A stretch of 64,000 nt of DNA from Klebsiella pneumoniae (GTDB taxonomy: Bacteria > Myxococcota_A > UBA796 > SXON01), in the NCBI GenBank assembly GCA_945861635.1, contig CAMAWH010000022.1, positions 1 through 64,000 of the forward strand, written 5' to 3'. The translations under genes were made by a program, and so were the position numbers. Positions within the stretch are counted from its first letter, which is position 1. Every line of letters begins with the position of its first letter. The notes below the pieces were generated by a model. That model was not told where the DNA came from, searched no databases, and worked only from the letters and a program-made list of their open reading frames with translations. Shown here piece by piece: positions 8,701 through 17,009 of the stretch.

Positions 8701-10429
8701 CGGTCGCGTGGACATGGCCGTCGAGTTGGCAAGGCAGGTGCAGGGTTTTCCGCGGCACACGTCCATCCACGTTGGCGGGTTCGTCATCAGTGACGGCCCG
8801 CTGCTCGACCGTGTCCCCATCGAGCGCGCAACCATGGACGCGCGCACCGTGATCCAGTGGGACAAAGACGACATCGACGAACTCGGGTTCGTCAAGGTGG
8901 ACCTGCTCTCTCTCGGCATGCTCACCGCCATCCGCAAATGCTTCGGCCTCATGCGGAGCGCACAGAACGCGCACTACGACCTCGCAACCATCCCGCGTGA
9001 CGATCCCGCGGTGTACGAGATGCTCTGTGACGCGGATTCCATCGGGGTCTTTCAGGTCGAGAGTCGCGCGCAGCAAGGCATGCTGCCGCGTCTCAAGCCG
9101 AGGACGTTCTACGATCTGGTCATTGAGGTCTCGATTGTCCGCCCGGGCCCCATTCAGGGCGGAATGGTGCATCCGTACCTGCGGCGTCGGAACGGAGAAG
9201 AGGCGGTGGAGTACGCCGATCCACGCCTTGTGCCGATTCTCGCGCGGACGTTGGGCGTGCCCATTTTTCAGGAACAGATCATGGCGATGGCGGTGGCCGT
9301 CGGTGGCTTCACTCCGGGGGAGGCGGACCAACTCCGGCGGTCGATGGGGGCGTGGCGTAAGCGCGGCGGACTGGACGAACTGAGCGAAAAGCTGCGCGCC
9401 GGGCTGATCGGAAACGGGCTGACCCCGGAGTACGCGGAGCAGATCCAGAAACAGATTCAGGGCTTTGCGGAATACGGTTTCCCCGAGTCTCACGCCGCAA
9501 GTTTCGCACACCTCGTGTACGTTTCTGCGTGGCAGCGCCGCCACTTTCCGGCGGCGTTCTGCGCCGCCCTGATCAACGCACAACCGATGGGCTTCTACGC
9601 GCCGCGTACGCTCGTTGCGGACGCCCAGCGTCACGGAGTGGAGGTCCGACCCGTCGATGTGCGCCACTCCATGTGGGACTGCACGCTGGAGCCCGCTGCG
9701 GATGGTCCGGCCCTACGCCTCGGCCTCCGGCTGATTCGTGGCTTCCGTGAAGACGCGGCGCGCACCATCGAGGCCGCCCGCGCAGTAGCGCCCTTTGTCG
9801 ATCTCTCGGATCTATCCGTACGGACTGCACTGGATCACACGGCCATGCGTGCGCTCGCACGTGCCGACGCGCTGCGCTCGATTCCGCAGGGCGCCGTACC
9901 CGACGAGGCCGGCGCTCCCCGGCGTGAAACGGCGTGGCAGGTCGAGGGGCTCTGGCCCGGAATGTTTGCGCGCATCCCCCGGACGGAGCCCAAAGCGCCC
10001 CTACCGGTCGCGACGGACGTCGAGGAATTGCAGGCTGACTACCTAACGACGGGGCTCTCTGTAGACCGGCACCCCATCGGTCTGGCGCGTCGCATGCTTG
10101 ATCGGGAAGGGGTCGTGCCCCTTTCCAGGCTGCTGGAGTTACCCAATGAGTCGCGCGTGCGGATCGCCGGTCTGGTGGGCATCCGGCAGCGCCCGGAAAC
10201 GGCGTCGGGCGTGGTCTTCTTGATGCTCGAGGATGAAACCGGCACCGCCAACGTCGTGATCTGGCCGAAGCTCTACGAGAAGGAGCGGAGCGTCATCCGC
10301 GGAGAACGCCTGCTGCGCATCCATGGCGTTTTGCAGCGGCACGACGGCGCGATCAGCGTTGTGGCGCGGACGGTCTCGCCCCTCCGCGTTGCGCCGGATG
10401 TTCGAACGACGAGCCGCGATTTCCGGTGA
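5786..10429 (+). CDS. ImuB-DnaE2 fusion: translesion accessory protein fused to error-prone DNA polymerase III alpha
   Basis: One uninterrupted 1547-codon frame carries two proteins that are normally separate. Residues about 1-500 are ImuB, a catalytically dead Y-family polymerase. The usual metal-binding start is AAIHLPTF, the helix-hairpin-helix region lies around 165-215, QPGLF (331-335) fits the beta-clamp-binding consensus QxxLF, and the ImuB C-terminal region follows. From about residue 510 it is DnaE2. The PHP domain lacks its metal His residues (LIAQSNYSF and TDRDG). The palm has PDIDVDF (887-893; Asp888 and Asp890) and VKVD (Asp1039) as the three catalytic acids. The C-terminus is an OB domain (SRVRIAGLVGIRQRPETASG). 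Both halves are close to full family length. The GTG start overlaps the imuA stop. Confidence 0.93.
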   Translation: MRFVAAIHLPTFRLVRCGVEPTQAAVLIAFERNADRVQTASPVAEEAGVRAGMTLAEARAMLPGLAHERLDSVGEIADLLALRDTLLRFSPAVAAVPPEALLVEIDEDALPGLCRYLTGVGHADARIALSPDGRASLVLARCVKGQSIVVRQSELAEALAPLPIESIGLADMVLDALGDAGITTIGQFAALPVAALTGRFGAEAGELHTLVRGGAPARLVPVIPPRDEPAWQMEFPDPVDAIEPVLFVLNGLVRECCAALDRTEEAASRVQVRFRLEEGEHLVPVRLGQAARGADRIFRLLRSRLERVVFATPVVAVGLELLEASPWHPPQPGLFDRSQALEPLPDLIARLEDALGPEAVVRPAVVDTHRPEAAWQAGEADHVPEGKTDPVQPHAPVTMPRPRPPLLLPLATPLRVAAAPSGRPRAVLLSQDWFPLVETEGPERLSGEWWKKTDFDRDYWRVTMGDGRRAWIFRETIASSGPGLGLQRWYLHGWLDAGSALGMRAQIRTSKGAPPRYAELIAQSNYSFTEGASFPEELSERAGALGLHALALTDRDGVYGAVRFHRDAKTRALAMLHGSLLTVRTGKQTLEEGGGAASVVALVQSLAGWGTLCRLLSTARGEVQKGRAELPFERLCEANDGLILLARGEWDAASLARLREATGDRLYRAVSRRLDPGEEARIASLVDEELPCVATGDVLMHDASRRRLQDVLTCIRLGLTLDQAGTRLQPNAERVLRSPERAQRLFGAWPGLVERTVEIADRCAFSLKELRYSYPREVVPDGYGPLAWLRELVRRGLWERYRGSVPATVLRQVEYELAVIERMDFPAYFLTVHDLVRFARSRGILCQGRGSAANSAVCWALGITAVDPAQSSLLFERFISEERGEPPDIDVDFEHERREEVIQYTYEKYGRNRAAMVNEVICYRGRMAMRDVGKAVGLGLDQVDRLAKLMDSWSMRSVDAARLCEAGLDPTDGRVDMAVELARQVQGFPRHTSIHVGGFVISDGPLLDRVPIERATMDARTVIQWDKDDIDELGFVKVDLLSLGMLTAIRKCFGLMRSAQNAHYDLATIPRDDPAVYEMLCDADSIGVFQVESRAQQGMLPRLKPRTFYDLVIEVSIVRPGPIQGGMVHPYLRRRNGEEAVEYADPRLVPILARTLGVPIFQEQIMAMAVAVGGFTPGEADQLRRSMGAWRKRGGLDELSEKLRAGLIGNGLTPEYAEQIQKQIQGFAEYGFPESHAASFAHLVYVSAWQRRHFPAAFCAALINAQPMGFYAPRTLVADAQRHGVEVRPVDVRHSMWDCTLEPAADGPALRLGLRLIRGFREDAARTIEAARAVAPFVDLSDLSVRTALDHTAMRALARADALRSIPQGAVPDEAGAPRRETAWQVEGLWPGMFARIPRTEPKAPLPVATDVEELQADYLTTGLSVDRHPIGLARRMLDREGVVPLSRLLELPNESRVRIAGLVGIRQRPETASGVVFLMLEDETGTANVVIWPKLYEKERSVIRGERLLRIHGVLQRHDGAISVVARTVSPLRVAPDVRTTSRDFR

Positions 10430-10451
10430 CCGGTCGTGTACCATCGGTCCC

Positions 10452-12224
10452 ATGCTCGACGCGCCGAACCCGTGGGAGTGGGCGGTCTTGGCCGGGGCGG
10501 TCGCCGGTGGCGTCGCCGCCAGAGGCGCGGCGTGGGTGCGACTCCCTGCGTGGGTGCGACTCCCTGCGTGGGTGCGACCCCCTGCGCTGGCCAGTGCGTC
10601 CGAGCGTGCGGGCTGGTGGCTGGACGTCGTGCTGGTGATGGGCGGTCTGCTGACGACCCTGCCCGCCGTGCTCGCGCTCTGGCGCCGGCTCAGTCCCTAC
10701 GGTTCGCCGATGGGCGCGGACGCCGACGGAAACTTCCTGGCGGCGGTTGCGCTGGCGCGTGATCTGCCGGCGTTGTACCCCGGGGATAGGTATCCTGGGT
10801 TCGCCGCCATCGTAGCGGCGGTGGCTCCGAAGGCCACGGACCTGCCCGCCGCAGGCTTGTGGGTGAGCCACACCGCGGCGGTCGTGGCGGCGTGCTGCGT
10901 GTACGCTCTGGGGAGGCGTTGGCACGGTCGGGCCGCGGGCGTCCTCGCCATGCTTGTGTACCTTCGATTGCCAGGAGTAATGGATGTAGGACGACAGTTC
11001 ACGCCATACATGGTGGTGGCGGCGCTCGATGCAGCGGCGTTGGTGCTGGCCGGTTCGTTGCTGGACGGTCGCAGGGCGGGCATTCCGCTGGCCGTCGTAT
11101 GCGGGATGTTGTTTGTCATGGACGCGAAGCAAGCACCTGTCGCGCTCGGACTGGTTGCGTTTGGCGCCATTACGGCGGCGGCGCGTCGCCAGTGGCCGGC
11201 TGCGGTCGCGCTGAGTGTTGCGATTCCGTTGGCGAACGTCTGGGCGGGATCCCTGCGCGTGCCGATCTTCAGCGTCGATCACATCGCGGAGCGCGTAAAC
11301 CTCGGTGTTACCGGCCAACCCGAGCCGGACGACGGTGGGTTCGTTCTCGGGCGATCGCTCGCGGCGCTTCCTGGTTCGATGCTGCGGCTCGCCCAGCAGG
11401 CGCCGACTCGGCCGCGGTCCTGGTTCGACCCGCGGGTCGCCCCAGCGCTCGCGATGGAATTTCCGCGCACGACGCCGATTTGGTTGGGATTTGCCGCAGT
11501 CGCTGCGCTCGCACCGCTCGCGCGCCGCCGGTCTCCGCGCCGGTTTGCGTGCCTCGCTGAACCGGCGCTCTTGCTGCCGTACGGCGCGCTCGCCGTCGGT
11601 GTCCTTCATTTGCACTTCCAGCATCGCTATTTTACGGCGCTTTCGACGCTGCTGGTGCCGCTCGTGGTGTCGGGCATCGGCATCGTCGGGGGGCCGGGGG
11701 CCGTGGCGGGAGCCGCCGCTGTCGCGCTGCTGCTGCCTGCGTCGCCGTGGCATGCACTGGCCCCCGACGTCCTGGGTGCGCCCATCGGGGATGCCGAGCC
11801 GTGGGCCGGGGTGGAGCCGCCGGATTGGACGCAATCGCTCGCTGCGGCTGGCGCCGAATTCCCCGCCGACGCGGAGGTCTTTGACTACGCCTCCAGCCGC
11901 CCCTGGACGATGTTGGCCGCAGCGTTTCCGTACCACCGCTGCGCCAGCGCCACTGCGAATTGCGGCCGGCTGATTGCCACGACCGTGCACACGCCGGTCG
12001 CGATTTTTGTCGCGGAGGAGGGGTTGAGCCTCAGCGTGCCGGACGCCCGAACGGCCTTGCGCCCGCTCTCGCCAGTGAGCCCGTCCCTCGTGTGCTGGAC
12101 ACGGCTGTACGCGCGACCCGGGCAGGGTGGCGCATATGGGTGGCAATGCGAGGGTCGTCCGGACGGCGCCGTTCACCGTCGGCTGGACGCCGGTTTGGCG
12201 CCGCCCGTTCAGGCGCCGGGTTAG
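10452..12224 (+). CDS. Polytopic membrane protein, possible GT-C-fold glycosyltransferase
   Basis: This 590-residue protein has roughly ten hydrophobic segments. An acidic PMGADADGNFLAA follows the first large hydrophobic segment, the general layout of GT-C/GT39-type membrane glycosyltransferases, which place acidic residues in the first extracellular loop. That assignment is weak and other polytopic families fit. The C-terminal 150 residues are soluble-looking with paired Cys. The start is the ATG at 10452, 22 bases after the dnaE2 part; TACCAT (10439-10444) sits seven bases before it, suggesting a leaderless transcript. Residues about 27-44 are three copies of a six-residue unit from an 18-bp DNA repeat. 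Confidence 0.6.
   Translation: MLDAPNPWEWAVLAGAVAGGVAARGAAWVRLPAWVRLPAWVRPPALASASERAGWWLDVVLVMGGLLTTLPAVLALWRRLSPYGSPMGADADGNFLAAVALARDLPALYPGDRYPGFAAIVAAVAPKATDLPAAGLWVSHTAAVVAACCVYALGRRWHGRAAGVLAMLVYLRLPGVMDVGRQFTPYMVVAALDAAALVLAGSLLDGRRAGIPLAVVCGMLFVMDAKQAPVALGLVAFGAITAAARRQWPAAVALSVAIPLANVWAGSLRVPIFSVDHIAERVNLGVTGQPEPDDGGFVLGRSLAALPGSMLRLAQQAPTRPRSWFDPRVAPALAMEFPRTTPIWLGFAAVAALAPLARRRSPRRFACLAEPALLLPYGALAVGVLHLHFQHRYFTALSTLLVPLVVSGIGIVGGPGAVAGAAAVALLLPASPWHALAPDVLGAPIGDAEPWAGVEPPDWTQSLAAAGAEFPADAEVFDYASSRPWTMLAAAFPYHRCASATANCGRLIATTVHTPVAIFVAEEGLSLSVPDARTALRPLSPVSPSLVCWTRLYARPGQGGAYGWQCEGRPDGAVHRRLDAGLAPPVQAPG
10530..10583 (+). repeat. Three 18-bp in-frame tandem repeats
   Basis: GCGTGGGTGCGACTCCCT is present at 10530-10547 and 10548-10565, with a one-base variant at 10566-10583. 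Each copy encodes AWVRLP (AWVRPP in the last). Copy-number change would lengthen or shorten the N-terminal region in frame. Confidence 0.9.
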
Positions 12225-12233
12225 GCGCGCGCG

Positions 12234-13841
12234 ATGGTCGTGCTCATGTTCGCCTTCGCGCTGTTTGTGGCTTGTTCGGGCGATTCGGTGGACTCGCCGC
12301 CGGTTGTCACCGCGCCCGTTCCGCTGCCGGACGCGCCACAGCTGACACGCCCGCCGCCGCCGCCGCTCTTGGGGGCGTCCGAAGTCGCCACTCCACCAGC
12401 GCTTGTGCGCGCGTCAGGGGTGCGCATGGACCAGCCGCCCCGGCGCCTCGACGTCTGGTTTGACCCGGATCACACAACGTTTGACGCGTTCGGCGCGTCC
12501 CTGAAAGAGTGGGGTTTCACCATCGTCGATGGCGATGGCGCGAGCTACCGCGTCGTGGCGCCGAGTGGCGATTGGTGGGCGGAACGCCTGGCCGCAGTGC
12601 CGGCGGTGCGGCGGACGGCACTCGCTCTCGATCAGGACACACTCCCGTCGGGTGCCCTGCGTGAGGGCGGCGCCACGTTTGGGGCGCTTGTTCAAACGTG
12701 GTCCCTGAAGGAAGGCGGCGTCGTGGCCACAGTCGCCGGCGGCCCGGCCCCGCGGGATCCGATGGTGCCGCGGACCCTGCCCATCGCGGTCGTTCGCTGC
12801 CTCGCTCCGATCCGGGCGGACCTGATGGATGGATTTTCGCAGGGCCCCGGGTGGGAGCGTGCGCTGCAAACCGACCCGGTTTCGTGGGCCGTCGTCGTGA
12901 ATCACTACGGCCCTTGTGACGCAACGGGCTGGTTGGGTTTGCGCGCGGACGCGCCGATCGACGCGCTCACGGTAGGCGGACGACCCGCCGCCAAGGCTGA
13001 TGACAGCAGCGTTGCGGAAACGGCCCTGTCCTACTTGTCCATTGTCCGCGCCGACACCGACGAAGGGGCGATGGCGGCTTTTGACGTCCTTCGAAAGGCG
13101 CCGGACGACCTGCTCGTCACCGCCATCGGCAAATCGGCGGCGGGCAGCTTCCAGCGTCGCTTATGGGAAGAGTATGCACAGCGCGATGAGACGGCGGCCC
13201 TCACGCTTGCAGGAGATTCCACGTCTCCGACATTGCGAGCGCTTGCGGCGGCCCAGGACGTGCGGATGCGGAAGTCGGTGTTGGCGGACGCCGAGTCCGG
13301 CGCGGAGGCGCGCCTCGCAGCGCTGCCGTCGTGGCGCCCGAGCCCGTCGGACCCGCCGGAGCTTCGCGCCCGGCTCCTTGCGGACGCGGATCCGGCCATT
13401 CGCGAGGCCGCGTGGCGCTCCGTCACCGATGCCACGTTGGACGCATGCAACGCCCGCATCGCGGGAGCGAAGGCGCTCGACAAGGCCGGCGCCACAGCGC
13501 TCTACCGGGACTGTCCGCAGCAGCCTGTGCGCGTGGCAGCGTTCGCGCGGCTGTGCGTGCTCGACAAGGCGGGCGCCGGTCTGCTGGTCGCCGAAACGCT
13601 TGGCGCTCCGGAGATGGTGACTTCGGGCGTGGCCGCGGTCCGATTCGCGAATGGGCTGGAGCGTGACGACCTGCTTGAAGCGGCCGTCACCGACATGCAT
13701 GTCTCTCGCGACGTTCGGCTCGAAGCGCTGCGCACACTTGTACGCGTCGGACGCTCGGGAAAGGCGGCGAGCTTAGCGGACGCGCACGGACCGTATCTCG
13801 GCTTCCGCCCGAAGCCGGTTCCGGCCGTCGCAAACCCGTAG
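12234..13841 (+). CDS. Lipoprotein with HEAT-like helical repeats
   Basis: This 535-residue protein starts with a signal peptide ending in the lipobox FVAC (about residue 14) and a Pro-rich linker (PPPPPLLG). Residues about 60-240 form an alpha/beta region, and the C-terminal half is Ala-rich and helical, with short repeated helix pairs that resemble degenerate HEAT repeats (LRARLLADADPAIREAAWRS; VSRDVRLEALRTLVRVG). It is probably a periplasmic or outer-membrane scaffold. The gene begins ten bases after the membrane-protein gene, and the oxidoreductase gene follows closely, so the three may be cotranscribed. No family recognised. Confidence 0.65.
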   Translation: MVVLMFAFALFVACSGDSVDSPPVVTAPVPLPDAPQLTRPPPPPLLGASEVATPPALVRASGVRMDQPPRRLDVWFDPDHTTFDAFGASLKEWGFTIVDGDGASYRVVAPSGDWWAERLAAVPAVRRTALALDQDTLPSGALREGGATFGALVQTWSLKEGGVVATVAGGPAPRDPMVPRTLPIAVVRCLAPIRADLMDGFSQGPGWERALQTDPVSWAVVVNHYGPCDATGWLGLRADAPIDALTVGGRPAAKADDSSVAETALSYLSIVRADTDEGAMAAFDVLRKAPDDLLVTAIGKSAAGSFQRRLWEEYAQRDETAALTLAGDSTSPTLRALAAAQDVRMRKSVLADAESGAEARLAALPSWRPSPSDPPELRARLLADADPAIREAAWRSVTDATLDACNARIAGAKALDKAGATALYRDCPQQPVRVAAFARLCVLDKAGAGLLVAETLGAPEMVTSGVAAVRFANGLERDDLLEAAVTDMHVSRDVRLEALRTLVRVGRSGKAASLADAHGPYLGFRPKPVPAVANP

Positions 13842-13857
13842 CCGTCGGAAGTCACCC

Positions 13858-15051
13858 GTGAACCCGACGCCCTACTGGCTTGATGGCGCCTTGCCGATGT
13901 CGGCTTCGCTGATGGGTGACATTGAGGCCGATGTCGTCGTCATCGGGGCGGGTTTGTGCGGCGCGTCGGCTGCGCTCGCACTCGCGGAGGCGGGATGCAG
14001 CGTGGCCTGGCTCGAGGGCCGCCGCGTGTCCTCTGGTGCGTCCGGACGAAACGCCGGGTTTCTCCTCCAGGGAACGGCGGAGCGCTACAGTCGGGCGATA
14101 GGCGTGATGGGGAGAGTCCGAGCGCAGGCCGTACACGCCGCGAGCCTCACCAACCACCGCATGATGGCGGACACCATCGGCCGTTTGGGAATCGCCTGCG
14201 GCTATCAGAACCGCGGATCGCTCCAACTCGCGGGAAGCGTTGATGAGGAGCGCGATCTCCTTGAGTCCGCGGAGGCGCTGGTCGCGGATGGCTTTCGCGC
14301 CGAGGTGCGCACGGGTGCGGCTCTCGACTCGGTGTACCGGGATGCAGGCTTCGGCGTTGGAGTGTTTCTGCCTGCCGACGGGGAGTTGCAGCCGGCGAGC
14401 TTTGTTCGCGGCGTCGCAGGCGCCGCTGTCGCCGCCGGGGCACGACTGTTCGAGGACTCCCCGGTCACGATGCTGGAGGCGCCCGCGCCGGGTGATGTGC
14501 GCGCAACCGCGCCCCACGGCAGCGTGCGTGCGTCGTTAGCGCTCGTCTGTACGAATGCCGCCGCTGGCCAGCTTCTGCCATGGTTTGGGGACAAGGTGGA
14601 CCCCGTGCGAGGGCAGATGCTCGCTACCGCGCCGGCGCCGCCCCTGTTCGCATGCCCCGTGTACGCCGACCATGGCTACGACTACTGGCGGCAGGACGAG
14701 TACGGTCGGATCGCGCTTGGCGGCTGGCGTAATCTCGACCCAGCGGGTGAGGTTGGACCGGAGGAGATCCTGCATCCGGAAATTCAGGAGCGCATGACGG
14801 CCTTCCTCCAACGTTTCCCTCCGCTCCGAGATGTCGCCGTGACCCACCGGTGGTCAGGCACGATGGGATTTTCACGGGATGGCCTGCCGATTGTCGGTCC
14901 CGTTCCTGGACTTCCCGGCGCTCTGGCAGCCGCCGGTTTCACCGGGCACGGGTTCGGATTCGCGTTTCTGTGCGGAAAGGCGCTCGCCGATCTTGTTCTT
15001 GAGGGAACAAGCGAAACGGCGAACTTGTTTCCGTCACGACGATTTGCCTAG
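13858..15051 (+). CDS. FAD-dependent amino-acid/amine oxidoreductase (DAO family)
   Basis: This 397-residue flavoenzyme has an N-terminal Rossmann motif VVVIGAGLCGASAA (about residues 25-40) followed by the second-strand acid in AWLEGRRV, then SSGASGRNAGFLL, which is typical of D-amino-acid-oxidase-like enzymes such as PuuB. Near the C-terminus GFSRDGLPIVGP and AAAGFTGHGFGFAF complete the FAD-binding and active-site region. The likely reaction is oxidation of an amine or amino acid; the substrate is unknown. GTG start, 17 bases after the preceding gene. It converges with the TonB-dependent receptor gene. Confidence 0.82.
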   Translation: MNPTPYWLDGALPMSASLMGDIEADVVVIGAGLCGASAALALAEAGCSVAWLEGRRVSSGASGRNAGFLLQGTAERYSRAIGVMGRVRAQAVHAASLTNHRMMADTIGRLGIACGYQNRGSLQLAGSVDEERDLLESAEALVADGFRAEVRTGAALDSVYRDAGFGVGVFLPADGELQPASFVRGVAGAAVAAGARLFEDSPVTMLEAPAPGDVRATAPHGSVRASLALVCTNAAAGQLLPWFGDKVDPVRGQMLATAPAPPLFACPVYADHGYDYWRQDEYGRIALGGWRNLDPAGEVGPEEILHPEIQERMTAFLQRFPPLRDVAVTHRWSGTMGFSRDGLPIVGPVPGLPGALAAAGFTGHGFGFAFLCGKALADLVLEGTSETANLFPSRRFA

Positions 15052-15074
15052 GCGTCGGCACCCAAAAGACTGCG

Positions 15075-17009
15075 CTACAACTCGCCCCGGATGCCGAGCA
15101 GGGGAACGATGGATGGACCCGCGATCGCTGCGCTGTCATCGTAGTCGTAGCGGTATGCGAGGTACATCGTATTGGAGCCGCTGGGCACCCACCAGACCTC
15201 GCCGTACAGGGTCACCGATGCCCAGCGGATGGGAAATGTTTTTTCGAGGTGCAGATCGATCTTGGTGTAGGTGGGGAGGCGCTCGCCGTTCGTCGCGCCA
15301 AGGATGGGCAGATAACTATCGGTCGCGGCTATGTATTCTCCGTCCAGTACCGGCGTGTACGGCAGACCCGAGGCTGCACGGACGCGCAAACCGACGTTCC
15401 ACATGGGCAGGAACGTCCAACTCCCGACGGCGTTGAAGGTCCACGGTTGATCGTAGTCGAAAACCTCCCCGTCGCGCGCGGAGTGACCGGCGGACAGCGA
15501 AAGCGAGGCAAAGAACCGGTCGCGGAGCCGGTACCGCGTCTCGACTTCGCCGCCGTAGGCAAACCCGTGAACGCCGTCGTGCGGGCGTGCCCCTGGGGCG
15601 GAATCGGTGAGGTTCACCGTGTCCTTGGCATAGGCCTCCATCCCGAATTCCAGTCGGCCAAAGAGGGCTGTACTGAAGCCGAGGGCTGCCTGCCGGGAGT
15701 GCGCTGGCAGCAGCGTCACGTCTCCGATTCCCGGGTCGAGGTCCTCCGTGCGCGGAAATTGCGAATAGACGCCGGCGGCGGCGCGCACCTGCGTGTCGGG
15801 GGCGATCTGCCATCGCGCGTTTAAACGAGGGTCGGCCGTCACTGTTCCAGATAGCGAGTCCGCGTCAACGCGCGCACCGGGCACCACGCGTATCGTCCCG
15901 AGTGATAGTCGGCCCTCGGCGTATACGCCGCCTCGAAGGCGCCAGAGTTGACTTGATGTGGCAGCCCCCCGCGCGAGTACGGGGGATTCTCGCTCGACAT
16001 CCACCCACGGCTGCGTGGTGACAACGTGAAGCCTTGTCGACTCCCCTCGGGCGTCCGCGCCGAGCGCGAGGGCGAGCCTCGGGTGAACGAGCCATACCGC
16101 GTCTTCTCGAAGTTGCAGGCTGTCTTCTACGTGACTATCACTCGCGGCGGGTAGCGTACCGACGCGATCGAAGCGGGTGTATGCCGCATTTCCGTCGAGG
16201 CGAGCGACGGCGAGCGTATGGTGGTGGACCAGCGCTGCAATGTGGAAGGACTGTCCGTATTCGAACGAGGGATTTTCCGATTGTTCGTACGGATCGAGCA
16301 AAGTGGGCTCACCGGCATAGCGGGTGTACGCATCGCCAGCCCCCAACGCGAGCAGGCCCCATCGAGCATCGGCGGCTGGTTGATACTCGATGCGTCCAAA
16401 ATAGTCCCAGAACCTGGGGAAGACCGTGTACTGGTCCGAGGTGTTCTTCCCCAGATCGAGGAAGGATCGGCGTGCGCTGGCCCGGATGGAAAGGGTGTTG
16501 CTGAGCGGCGCCGCCAGTTCGGCGCCCCCCATGATCGGGTTGAGGTTGACCGACCCTCGGACCCGCTCGGGCCGTTGCCAGGTGCTGCGTGTATCGATGA
16601 TCGCGCCGGTCGCATCCCCAAAAGGCGCTCCGAAGGTGGACGGATACAGCGTCAGGGAGTCAAGCAGACGCGAATGGAACACCGAGGAGTACCCATTGAA
16701 ATGGTACAGGTACGGGAGTTCGATTCCGTCCAGGCGGAATCGATTTTCGCCGGGTCCACCGCCCCGAACGGCCAGATCACCAGCCGTCGGCGAGTATTCG
16801 GGGGTCACGGCAACGCCGGGGAGCGCTTGAACGAGACGAATCGGATCCTCGAAGGTGCCCGGTGTCTTGAGAACCCGTTCTCGATCGAGCGTTTGTTCGC
16901 TGACGGCCGGCGAGTCGCGTCGTGCTTCAACGACGACGCTCTCGGACGCCGGAGGCGGCGCATCGTCGTCGGCGATGGCGAGGCCGAGGCAGCCCAACGG
17001 CACGATCAC
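15075..17009 (-). CDS. TonB-dependent receptor
   Basis: This 644-residue outer-membrane beta-barrel receptor has a short signal peptide (MIVPLGCLGLAIA) and a plug domain (about residues 35-150) with FEDPIRLVQALPGV, LAVRGGGPGENRFRLDG and FGDATGAIID. The rest is a long alternating beta-strand region with aromatic girdles, though the last residues (GIRGEL) do not end in the classical terminal Phe. The GTG start overlaps the stop of the lipoprotein gene by four bases (GTGA), so receptor and lipoprotein are likely translated together and may form one uptake or export assembly. Substrate unknown. Confidence 0.85.
   Translation of the reverse strand: MIVPLGCLGLAIADDDAPPPASESVVVEARRDSPAVSEQTLDRERVLKTPGTFEDPIRLVQALPGVAVTPEYSPTAGDLAVRGGGPGENRFRLDGIELPYLYHFNGYSSVFHSRLLDSLTLYPSTFGAPFGDATGAIIDTRSTWQRPERVRGSVNLNPIMGGAELAAPLSNTLSIRASARRSFLDLGKNTSDQYTVFPRFWDYFGRIEYQPAADARWGLLALGAGDAYTRYAGEPTLLDPYEQSENPSFEYGQSFHIAALVHHHTLAVARLDGNAAYTRFDRVGTLPAASDSHVEDSLQLREDAVWLVHPRLALALGADARGESTRLHVVTTQPWVDVERESPVLARGAATSSQLWRLRGGVYAEGRLSLGTIRVVPGARVDADSLSGTVTADPRLNARWQIAPDTQVRAAAGVYSQFPRTEDLDPGIGDVTLLPAHSRQAALGFSTALFGRLEFGMEAYAKDTVNLTDSAPGARPHDGVHGFAYGGEVETRYRLRDRFFASLSLSAGHSARDGEVFDYDQPWTFNAVGSWTFLPMWNVGLRVRAASGLPYTPVLDGEYIAATDSYLPILGATNGERLPTYTKIDLHLEKTFPIRWASVTLYGEVWWVPSGSNTMYLAYRYDYDDSAAIAGPSIVPLLGIRGEL

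Noticed and set aside
10353-12176. 607-codon minus-strand frame opposite the membrane protein
   Set aside because: Arg/His-rich shadow frame typical of high-G+C DNA; the plus strand shows clear membrane segments and a start signal.
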